From contig NC_081411.1 of NCBI RefSeq assembly GCF_030272615.1, positions 43,257,017 to 43,321,016 of the forward strand: DNA of 64,000 bases, written 5' to 3'. The DNA comes from Cryptomeria japonica. Its lineage: Eukaryota > Streptophyta > Pinopsida > Cupressales > Cupressaceae. Below the pieces are notes generated by a model that saw nothing but the letters and a program-made list of their open reading frames with translations, had not been told where the DNA came from and did not search any database. The position numbers and the translations under genes are program-made. Positions 33,601-45,200 of this stretch are shown here, piece after piece. Position 1 is the stretch's first letter. Each line of letters begins with the position of its first letter.

Positions 33601-35812
33601 TAATTGATAGATGCAGAAAGCTCAAATGTCTTCAATTGGATGGTTGTCAAATTTTGAAAACAATACAGTTTGGCTGTGAAGAGCTTGTAGAATTAAACAT
33701 TCGGGGCAGTCCGGAGCTTGAAGAATTGACAATTTTTAGAGGCCCAAATTGCCTGGAGAGGGTTATAATTGATGGGTGTGGAAAGCTCAAATGTCTTCAA
33801 GTGGATGGTTGTCAAAATTTAGAAAGTGTGTTAGGAATATTTAATCTTGCAAAGCTTGTAGAATTGGAAATTTGTGGTTGTGGGAAGCAAGACTTTGATC
33901 ACTTGTGTCTCAGTGGTCTGAAGTGTCTCGAGAGGATTAAATTTGATACACTTGTAAAGTTCAAATATTTTGAATTGGATGGTTGTCAAATTTTGAAATC
34001 AATACAGTTTGGCTGTGAAGAGCTTGTAGAATTTAGCATTCGAGGCTGTCCGAAGGTTGAAGAATTGCCAGTTTTTAGAGGGCCAAGTTTCTTGGAGAGG
34101 ATTATAATTGATGGATGTGAAAAGCTGAAATGTCTTCAAGTGGATGATTGTCGAAATTTGAAAACAATACAGTTCGGCTGTGAAGAGCTTGTAGTATTAA
34201 GCCTTCGGGGCTGTCCAGAGCTTGAAAACTTTCTCCTTTTTAGAGTCCCAAGTTGCTTAGAGAGGATTATAATTTCTGGATGTGGAAAGCTCAAATGTCT
34301 TCAAGTGGATGGTTGTCCAATTTTGAAAAGTGTGTGCGGAATATAAAGTCTTGCAAAGCTTCTAGAATTAGAAATTTGTAGATGTGGGAAGCAAGAGTTT
34401 GATCACTTGTGTCTCAGTGATCTGAAGTGTCTCGAGAGGATTAAATTTGATACACATGTAAAGGTGAAATATTTTGAATTTGATGGTTGTCAAAATCTGA
34501 AAACAATGCAGTTTGGTTTTAAAGAGCTTGTAGAATTGGCCATTCGGGGCTGTCCAGAGCTTGAGAAATTGCCAATAAGAGGCCCAAGTTGCCTGGAGAG
34601 GATTATAATTGATGGATGTGGAAAGCTCAAAGCTCTTCAATTGAATGGATGTCAAAATTTGAAGAGTGTGTTAGGACTGTCTAATCTTGCAAATCTTGTA
34701 GAACTGGAAATTTGTGATTGTGGGAAGCTAGAGTTTGATCACTTGTGTCTCAGTGGTATGAAGTGTCTCCAGAAAATGACATTCCATAGAAATGGAAAGG
34801 TGAATTATTTTGAAATAGAAGGTTGTCAAAATTTGAAAACAATGCAGTTTGGTTGTGAAGAAGTTGTAGAATTCAGCATTCGGGGCTGTCCGAAGCTTGC
34901 GAAATTACCAATTTTCGCAGGTCCGAGTTGCCTGGAGAGGATCATAATTGATGAATGTGGAAAGTTCGAACGTCTTCAAGTGGATGGTTGTCAAAATTTG
35001 AAAAGTGTGTCTGGTAACTTTGAGCTTAGGCAGGTGCATATTATAAATTGTCCTGAGCTTGAAGAGGTGCCGAATCTTGACAGACTGCGCTATTTGTGGA
35101 GCATTACAATTCACAGCTGTGAGAAGCTCCAGAACATATCAGGTATCGAAGAATGGAATGTATCACACAATATGAGTCTCTGTTATTGCAGCAATGCACT
35201 AATACGGAGTTCCATTCGTAAGTTGAAGGTAATTATTTCAATCCTCCTTTTTATCAGGGAATCGTAAATATCAATTTGGTGTGTTTTTTGAATATTGGTC
35301 ATCAGATTTGTGTTTTCTTCCGTTCTTACAAGACAGTCTATATTTACGTAAGTTAAGTGATTTTTAATTGAAAAGAAATTACTGACGATGAACTGAGAGT
35401 ATTTTGTCTTTTATTTCAGAATGTGCAGCTATTTTGTCCCGCAGTTTTGATTGGAAGGGCAGTGGATGGAGCAGAGTCAACTTCAAACCAATTCTCTTTT
35501 TCTGAATTTGAAACCTATGCACTAACTAGTGGCGACAGGCCAATGGTTGGATTCATTGTTTGCTTTGTGATAAAGGTCGATAGTTCTTCTCCGGTAGAAG
35601 AGGTGAATAAAATTTTCTACCCTAGATTTCAGGTGCGACAAGGAGAATGGATAATTACAATGGTAGTTCGTAGAATGAGTTTTACGAACTACGAGTGTCA
35701 GCGAATTGAAGATACTCTAAGGAATTGTGGAATATTGAAGGGGGCTTTTTGCGCAAAAAGTAAGGGTGTGCATGTGTTACGTGCAATTGTTGATAAGCTA
35801 TATCATTCATAA
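30623..35812 (+). CDS. TIR-NBS-LRR disease-resistance receptor, five exons, one in-frame stop
   Basis: Intracellular immune receptor of the TNL class. Exons by GT-AG rule: 30,623-31,155, 31,258-32,398, 32,505-32,771, 32,904-35,228 and 35,420-35,812. The frame is kept across every junction. I chose the ATG at 30,623; the in-frame codon at 30,614 is TTG. Domains by residue: basic GKRRKVS (24-30); TIR about 35-175 with SPWCLAEL and the putative NADase Glu110; NB-ARC with P-loop GMGGSGKTT (247-255), kinase-2 LIVVDDID (329-336), TTRD (363-366), GLPL (420-423) and MHD (528-530); LRRs about 640-1,420; and a C-terminal 131-residue exon resembling the C-JID domain of TNLs. Full frame would be 1,552 residues, but a TAA at 34,344-34,346 in the LRR exon would end the product at 1,127. 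The frame stays open afterwards. So this is either a recent pseudogene or a truncated receptor lacking the last LRRs and C-JID. Confidence 0.9.
33330..34990 (+). repeat. 504-bp in-frame tandem repeats within the LRR exon
   Basis: The anchor CAATACAGTTTGG (or CAATGCAGTTTGG) occurs at 33,496, 33,661, 34,000, 34,165, 34,504 and 34,840. The spacings are 165, 339, 165, 339 and 336. The array is therefore built of 504-bp (168-residue) super-units, each of a 165-bp and a 339-bp part, all multiples of three. Typical protein words are FGCEELVEL, RGCPELE and LKCLQVDGC. High nucleotide similarity suggests recent unequal exchange or conversion. Confidence 0.9.
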
Positions 35813-35956
35813 ATGGAGTCGTCTTGGAAATTGTTACAAAGTATTATTTTATTTGGTATAAGTAACGGTCTACATGTACTCCTCTCCAATGTTCTCCGAA
35901 CTATTTGGAATTAATCGTAAATTTATCTCTTTTTGGTGAATGTGAGTGGTTCGTTG

Positions 35957-36030
35957 GTATAGTTTCAAGAATCAACTGAATCCGAAATGTCGAGCAAAAA
36001 TATTCATATAGTTGATTCTTGAAGCTATAC
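35957..36030. repeat. Short inverted repeat (foldback)
   Basis: 35,957-35,977 pairs with 36,010-36,030: 21-bp arms with one mismatch and a 32-base loop, 145 bases after the TNL stop. It could be a decayed MITE or a 3' structural element. Confidence 0.6.
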
Positions 36031-39000
36031 ATGGTAACTTAATTATTATTATTAATTAGTGATCATATTAATTGTGTAATAGACATGTTGATAGGTATAT
36101 ATATATATACAATAGGGATGCTATATAAATAGATATCAAAATTGAACGGAATGCAAGTTTTGTTAAAATTTCACAATAGAAAGTAAGCTATAAAGTGTAG
36201 TTAGGAAGCACTTGGATCCCGTAGCTAGATTTTTGTTGAATTATCTTTGATGTGGGAATATCATTGATAATTGAAGGCTACAAAGATGTGTAGAACTATA
36301 AAGTGTATTTTAGTCTCAATTTCGTGTCATTTTTAGATCCAAATTAATTTTCACATTTGAGTAAGTCTTTGTTTGTATCAAATATTTTAGAAGTATCATA
36401 ACATTTGAGTGGTTGGTACACTTGAAAGAGTCACTCAATCATACTTTGCTCACTTTTTCATATTCAAGGATTTCAAAGCTTTAAGTTTGAGGGGCCCTTT
36501 TTAGTTGAGAGGATAAGGGTCTTATTAATTGAAAAAGGTATAATTATCCCAATGCAAGAAATGTCACAACATATATAAAGACCAAAAATACCTATAGAGA
36601 ACTTGTTAAAGAAATTCTTCTAAAATAAATGACTATTCTAAACAATTTTCTACCATATAGAAAAACATAGTTTATTTCAATATACATTCATCAAACGATA
36701 AACTAAGTAGAAGGTTTCATTCTCACTTGTCTTTAATAAACACATCACAATTACATGAAAAGCCTTGACTATTTTACTTATACTCAAATCAAATTATTTT
36801 TCCATATAAAAAATAAAAAGAAAATGAATATATGTGAAAATGAAATAGTTAAATGAGATATACTTTGGCTAGACATTCAAAGTGATTGGAAATAAATGAT
36901 TAATTTTTTTAGTGTATGCATATACATGTCAAATTATAGAATTCACAATTTGTTAATCACATTCATGAAAATGCAAGGCTTTTTTGTTAGTATGTTAGTT
37001 ATAATCATTTATCAAGCTTCAATTATGTGGTATTTATGGAAAATTTATTCATTTGAATTATATTCTACTCATCAATGGATGAACTAAAGGAGCTCTATGA
37101 TAAATGATTCATAAGGAATAACATATGAATAACACTTTTCCTATGGGATAGTAAGCTAAGTGGCCTTGATTTGGATGAAATGTCATAGTGAAGCATGTCT
37201 GGTTTAGAGTACATTATTAGGATGTATGACCTCCTGGGAAGTCCAAATAATTCACCCTATAATCATCACCTAGATGTACTCAGTGCTAAGTGGACTATAA
37301 ATGTTAATCAGATATGTGTTCATGGGAACCACCATAGATGAAATATGATTCATTGATTCTCACTAAAAACATACATAGCTAAATCCTAGTAAAACAACAT
37401 AATTTGACCCATCAAAAATATGTCACTGACTTGTTAGTGGATGATTTAAAATGGCCCTACGATGAATGGTTCATAAGGTACAACACTCTCTACATTTTTT
37501 TGAATGATGTAACAATATAACTTAGCTTCAAAGTAGAAGAAAATTCAAGGTTAAATATGATTGGGTTGAAGTAGTGTTTAGATAGGCAACCTCCTAGAAA
37601 GCCTCAATTCTTCACCTTTTTGAGCATCACCTAGATGTGATGAGTACTAATGTAGTCTCACACATTGTATCCCTTTATAGTTTCAAAGGCTATCCAGAAC
37701 CTACAAGTTTTCTTTCCCTTAAGTGATTTTAAGAATATTTGTGTTTTATTCTACTCTTAAACTTCATCTTTAATCCCTCAACTTGATCATATCAACTGCT
37801 AAAATTGGGATCCAATCTAATATCACAAACTCAATACTAAAATTCTCTTTTAGAGAGGTGATTTTGGGAGGAATAGGGTGTTTAGCTCCTTAATCTAGCC
37901 CAAATTCTCTCAAAAATATTGTGTTGAAAGTGTTTACCTTTACTTTTTAAAATTTGGTATCAATATTTTAACTTGACCATTTTATATCAACCTAAATTCC
38001 AACACTCCAATTCAATCCAGAAGCAACAAACTAAAAGCATTCTACATTCAAGTATGGATATATGTTTGTCTTTAATATGTATAGAAATGAGATCCTACGG
38101 TTACAAATTAAGATCTGAGGATTTTGTTATACAACATTAGAAAATGGATAGGTTCAACTAAAGTCATGATAGGAGATATGAGAACTTGGATTCTATTCCT
38201 TTATTTTAATAGAATTGAGATTATGAAGTGTGTGTGTGAGATCAAGGGTTAATGATGGCAAAATGAGTGTTCTCGCCAATAATAATAAATTATAAAATAG
38301 ATAATAAATGTACTAAGACAAATTTGGAAAGATGATATAGAAAGAAACCTGGATGTAAAAAATGGAAAAAAAATATATGCTAGACATAGTTATTAGGTGC
38401 CCTAGTTTGAAGGCAGTTGCGACTATGTAATGACCTCCATATTATCAAAATATATAATTTGCATAATTATAACAATTTTACCCATAATTACACATAAATA
38501 AGAAAATATTTTACTAATTAATACTTTATGCTCATTATACCGAAAAGTAGTTACTTAATGTTATAACTTGACAAATTATTTAGTATAACTTGACACTATT
38601 TAAATTTCATGAGCCAAGAGATTTGCAAAACATAATAAAATTACTTTAGTTACAATAGACCATAAGGTCTATTTACTATTAATATACAATACAAGGTTGA
38701 ATATCATCCTAATAGTGACTCCCAACATCTATCTTCCATGCTTACATCACAGGCGAGAACACTGCCAGAGCACTTTTCCACCCAACCATGAAACATTTAC
38801 GCTTCCTTGGAGTTCTTGCTAACATGAAGAATCACTGACCCTGCATGAAAAAGTTTACTAACTTGAAACTAGCAATGGATGGAATTTGGTGCAACATGAA
38901 AATATCTAACAAGCATATCACCTATGACTATGTAGTCTGATTTTCATTATATGGTAGGAGGTAAGAAAATAAATTAACATTTATACATCATATTGATTAA

Positions 39001-39299
39001 ACACTTTGGCCAAATATTTATGTTGATTATCGACAGGTAAATTAGGTGTCAAGATTTACCCTCTCCTTTCGTACCATATTCAACAGCCATCCAATACACA
39101 CATGATAGGTAATTAACACACAACCATTCATTTAAAGGCTAAGACAAATGTACATGTGCATAGAAAAGTTACAAGAGTTCTTTAGACTGATATGTGATAG
39201 TTGATGGTTGACAATTTGATCTTATGTTCAACATTGGATGTGTCTCAATGTTCGCTTGACAAGTGTTGCCTAATTGTTGTTCTACCTATTTGATTAAGC
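36031..39299. other. AT-rich intergenic DNA, no gene seen
   Basis: No domain-bearing frame is present. A diverged direct duplication is visible: the block from GAGCTCTATGATAAATG to CACCTAGATGTACTC (about 37,092-37,290) resembles 37,450-37,650 (GGCCCTACGATGAATGG ... CACCTAGATGTGATG). The rest is simple A/T-rich sequence. Confidence 0.45.
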
Positions 39300-42200
39300 T
39301 CAAAACGATGAAATTTTTTGCCCCCATCTAGGTTCAGGATTTTGCCCCCAGTCTACAAACAAACTTTTATTACGACATATACACTGATCCAAACCATGAC
39401 GAGAAATCACCTGTGATGCCTGCGTATGTACAAAGGCTTTATGATGGATATGAACAGCACTGACGGAAATGAATGCAAGCAGAAGGATGCATGAACCAAT
39501 AGATGGAAGAGCTAGCTGATAGATAGCGCATGTTTGCCAGGTTTTCACCATCTATTTTTATTGCACTTTTTCTCATATTTGATTTTTTTCATTGTTTTCG
39601 TTGTTTTTGTATTTTATGTTTTTTTACTTCTTTTTTTTTTTTTTTTTGCTTTTAAAACTATTTTTTGATTTTCTGCTTTTGCACTGTTTTTGGATTTTCT
39701 GCTTTTTCACAAAACTTCTTCAGATGCATGCTATTGATGGGTTCCTCGAGCTGATCCCCATCCTGTGTTGATAGCTGATATGCTCCTGACCCAAATACTG
39801 ATGTGACAAAAAATGGACCTAACCAATTTGGTTCAAACATCCCTTTCTTTTCTTGATCTGATTGGTTTCGTGGATTTTACTTTAGTACTAGTTCCCCAAC
39901 TTGAAAGACTCGTGGTTTGACCTTGTGATTATAACTTCAGCACATTCTTTATTGATATACCTTTAAATGATCAAAGGCATTTTGTCTACGTTCATGGATC
40001 AATTCTAACTCAATGCAATCTAGATTTGGTCTTCATCTGCCTAGATAAGGCCTTTTAATGATACTCGTAGAGAAGGTATCTTTACTTCTATTAGCAGTAT
40101 TGCTTCTGATACATAAACAAGAGAGAAATGTGTGGCACCTTTTGGTGTTCTGATACTGGTATGATAGGCCCATAGAGTAGGGTTCAATTGAATATGCCAA
40201 TCTCTATCAGCATCATTCACTGTCTTTTTGAGGATTTTCAAAATTGTTTTGTTTGATGCTTTTGCTTGCCCATTCCCTTGTGGATAGTAGGGTGTGGGAA
40301 ATTTGTGTTGGATCTTGAATTTCTCATAGAGCTCTTGTACATCCTGATTCTTGAACGGTCGCCCATTATCAGTGATAATGGTCATGGGTATTCCATAGCG
40401 ACAGATGATGTAGTTCAAGATAAATGAAGCAATTTGTTTTCCTGTGATATTGATGAGAGGTACTGCATCAATCCATTTTGTGAAATATTATGTAGCTACA
40501 AGGATGAATTTGTGACCATTGAATGAAGAAGGATTTATCTTTCCTACTAGATCAATACCCCATTGGAAAAAAGACCAAAGATGTTGCCAAAGAATGAAGT
40601 TCTTGTGCTGGTGCATGAATCAAATTCTCATGGATCTGATATTGTTTGCATGTTTTAGCTATGTGGAAAGAATCTCATTCCATAGTTTGCCAATAATAGC
40701 CCAAGCATATGAATTTTTTCGAAAGGGTAAGACCACTTGAATGAGTACCATAAATGTCATTATGGACTTCATTTAAGGCCTTCTCAGATTCTTCTTGCTC
40801 AAGACATATTAAAAGAGTACCGTCTAGACCTCGCTTAAAAAGGGTATCTGCGACAAGAGTATAATGGGAGGATTGGCGAATAAAGTTTCTCTTTTGATTT
40901 TTTGACAAATCGGGAGGTAGGGTGTTTTCTTTCAGGTATGTATAAGTTTGGCCATAGCGGGAAGAATCATGCCCAATAAGGTGACAAATAGTTTGGGAAT
41001 CGGGACAATTATGAGCAGGGTAAAACAACTCTTCCACTAAGAATTCATAATGCTCTTGATTTTCTTGTGTCTAAAGCATTGAAGCAAGTGTTGCCATGGC
41101 ATCTGCTGCTTTGTTGTCATTCCTTGGAATTTGCTCAAAATTTATTTCCACAAAATACTTCTTGAAATCATCTACCATCTTTTTATAAGGCATGAGTTTG
41201 TCATCCTTTGTTTGGTAATCATCATTAATTTGACTGATGACGAGCTGAGAGTCTCCAAAGGCATGAAGTTTTGTAATGTTCCATTCTATAGCCATTTTGA
41301 TAACTGTAACCAAAGCTTCATATTCTGTTGTATTGTTGGTGCATGGAAAACTTAATTTGTATGCTTTCAAAATTGTATGACCTTGTGGCGTGATGAATAG
41401 AATAACTGCTCCTAATCCATGTTGTGTATATGAACCATCAAAGTATAATTGCCATGTTTTTGTGGTGACCGTTAGGATATCAGCATCGAGAAATTCAATG
41501 TGTAAAGGACAATCATCTGGAAGCAGTTCCTCTGCTAGTTGGTCTGCAAGGACTTGCCCCTTGATAGTTTTTCTGTCCACATACTCCATATCAAACTCAC
41601 TCAGGATCATGATCCATTTTGCTAATCTTCCTGTTAATGTTGCCTTGCTGAGCAAATACTTTAATGGATCGATTTTAGCTATCAACTTGATGGAGTGAGA
41701 TAGTAGATAGTGTCTTAATTTTTGAGAAGCAAAAACTACCGCCAAGCATGCCTAATCTATTGGTGAATAGTTGAGCTCGTATCCCACTAGTGTTTTGTTG
41801 ATGTAGTAGAGGCTCATTTTGTTCCTTCATTATCCTATTGCAAGAGAAGAACTCCTAATGATACTTCGGTGGTCGATACATAGAGTAACAATGGTTTTCT
41901 TGGAATTGGTGATATTAGGAAGGTGGTTGCATGAGATAGGCCTTGATATTGTTGAATGCATCCTCACATTGATGGTCCCACTTGAAATTAACATTTTTGT
42001 GTAATAGATGAGTAAATGGTTGACATTTATCTCCTAGTTGAGCAACAAATCTTCTCATTGACTGGAGTCTTCCTTGGAGTGATCTAAGTTGATTGATATT
42101 CCTAGGAGATACCATTTCCATGATTGCTATGACCTTAGCTGCATCTACTTTGATGCCTCTAGCTGAAACAATGTATCCCAATAGCTTATCCTAAGTGACA

Positions 42201-45200
42201 CCAAAGGAACATTTCTTAGCATTTAGTCATAGCTTGTATTGTTCTAACCGGTCAAAGATCTTTTCTAGTATCCCTATATGTTCTTCTCTATTGTATGATT
42301 TGGCTAATATGTCATCCACATAGTCTTCCATGAATGTATGCATCATGTCATGGAATATCATTGTCATAGCTCTCTGGTATGTGGCACTGGCATTCTTTAG
42401 TCCAAAAGGATTGATGCTCTAGCAGAAAGTACCCCACGGACATGTGAAAGCTATCTTTTCTTGATCTTCAGGTGCTATTTTAATCTAATTATATCTAGAG
42501 AAACCATCCATTAGAGAAAACATGGAGTGTTCAATAGTTAGATCGATAATGATGTCAATGTTAGGCAAAGGAAAGTCATCTTTTGGACATGCATTATTAA
42601 GATCTCTGAAGTCTATGCATACTCTGATACTTTTGTCTGGTTTGGAAATAGGAATGATGTTTGATACCCATTGAGGATATGCTACCGGTCTGATGAATAC
42701 TACATCCAGTAATTTCTTTAGTTCTACTTTGACTAGGAGAGCAATATGTGGATGCATCTTCCTTAATTTCTATTTAATTGGTTTGGCTCCTGGACTAACA
42801 TTTAAGTGATGCAAAATAAGCTCTAGATTCAACCCTGGTATATCTGCATATGACCAAGAAAAATTGATTTGTCGTCATTTGAACAATTCTATATATTGTT
42901 GCATTTCTTGTTTCAGACAGAGAAGTTGTTGGATGTAGGATCTTTGGTTGCTCTGTTGTCCCAATGTTAATTGTCTCTGTTGGTTCGGTCAAAATCGATG
43001 ACCTTTCTTGATAGTACTCAAGTAAAGTATCAAATCTCCCATCTTCCAACGCCTTGAGGAGGTTTTCACCGTTAGATGCGTCCTTTCTTTTTACCTTTTC
43101 TTGATCTAATGTTGCCAAGAAATGATTTTTAGCATTAGACCTGATATTGTTTTCTTTATTTTCATGTTTGCGACTGCGAGATTTGGCACCCACTTGACTG
43201 GAAGATGCGTTGTTGAAATTCCTGGTCAAAGTTGTTGTAGGTTCAATTGCATTAGGATATATGGATATGGAATGGTCATTAGGAAAGGTATCAATGGAAG
43301 TATGTCTTTCATTTTCCCAATCAATAAGTTTAGGGTGGATTAGAGGTAAGAGGTCCTCAAGTTGAGATGTCTCAAGGGTATCAAGGGTCATGACAGAGAT
43401 GTCAAAATTTTTGATATGTATGTCAATGCATAGAATGGTACTCTCATCATAATGACCTCGTGCAAGGAGCTTCTAATTGTCCTCGATTAAGTCCAAGTCA
43501 GCCGAATGTGATCCTAATTCAAGTGGGATAGTTCCTAACGTTTGCCTTACATATGTGTGAACTACATCGACTCCTACATCTTCTTCAAAGCAATTTTCTT
43601 CAGCTGATTTTTTCTGAATGATAGGAATCCCATTCCCATTCATTAGAATCTATCTTAGTTGTAGCTTGCAATCCACAGATTTGTTCATATAGTGTTTGAT
43701 TGGTTTCTTCTATTTTTATATCTTTTCTTCTTTCATATTCAGCTTCTTCTGGACTGAGATTGAGTTTTGTCAACCTTACTATGAGCTCTCCTTGATTAGT
43801 ACTAGGTTCGTGCTTATTTTGATTGAGAGTTAATGCTTCTTGGGTGGTAACATTAGTTTGCTTTTCATGTTGATTTGTGGCTTTCTTCTTTTGCCATTTC
43901 ATGTTTGCTTGTGCTTGTTTCTTGGCTGATGCTTCTTCCCTTTCAATTACAGGTTGTTCTTGTCTATTTTCATATTCCTCTTGTTGTTGGCTAGGAGATG
44001 TATCTTCTGGTAGAGTAATTTGTCCATACCCTAAGCCCGCTTTGTCTATAGCTTGCTGAATATGACGTTGGATAGGTTCTGAGATTCCTTCTTTTCTTTT
44101 TCCTATAGGAACTATTCCAGTGTATCCCATTTTTTTAAGGATGTTAAATCCTTTTCCATACTTTTTCTGTAGGTATTTTGACATTGTTGATCTTTTGTTG
44201 GACTTCTTCATCCTTGTATAACCATTGTAGTACATCTTTGTCTTTTGTTTCCTCTCATACGGTCCCAGCACTAACAAATGCTCCATCAAATATTGGAAGA
44301 TGTTTCACAATTGGTTGTTGTTTAGAGTTTGATGGTTTTCCATAGGATTTAGGAGAAAGTGGTAAATGGGATAGCGAATATTCTTCATTCCCTCAATCTC
44401 TTAGCTGCATTTGTTTTTCCATACTTGACAAAATTGAGGCAAATGATTTTTCTTTGGTTTGTTTGTTTGAAGATGATGCCTCCCTATTATGAGGAACAAT
44501 GACCTCTTGAGCTAGTTTGAGATTACTACAGTATTGAAATGCATTTGAATCTGTTGAGATCGTGATTTCCTGCGCATTGTAGGGAAATTTTAGGCAGTGA
44601 TGATATGTTGATGGGACAACTTCTATGTCATGTATCCAGGGTCTTCCTAAGAGTATGTTGTATGATAAGTCCAAGTCTAGAACTTGGCATGATGTGTCTT
44701 TCTGGAAAGGTCCCACTCTGATGGGTAATATTATAATTCCTTTAGAGGAACACTCTTCTTCATCATATGCTTTGATGGTGATCTTTTTCTGGGGATCAAC
44801 TGCATCTTTTGAATAACCTAGAGCATGAACAAGACTCAATGAGAAAATGTTTAAGCCAGCTCCACCATCTATTATGACATGTTTAACACGCATCTTGTGA
44901 ATGAGGACTTCAATATGCAAGAGAGAGTTATGGGGATGTTGCATTGACATGTCATCTTCCTCGGTAAATGATAAGCAGTAAGGGGTTATGAGGTGTCCCA
45001 CCATGGTTTGGAATTGATCGATATCAAGATCTTTGGACACTATTGTATCTACTAATTTTCTTTCTAGAATTTCTTTGTGTGCAGGTGAAAGATTTAAAAG
45101 TTCTAAGATGTATATTTGTGTGGGGGTCTTTTGTAGTTGATCCACTAGACTATATTATTTTGTAGTGGATGACGTGTTAGTTGTAGAACCCGACAAAACA

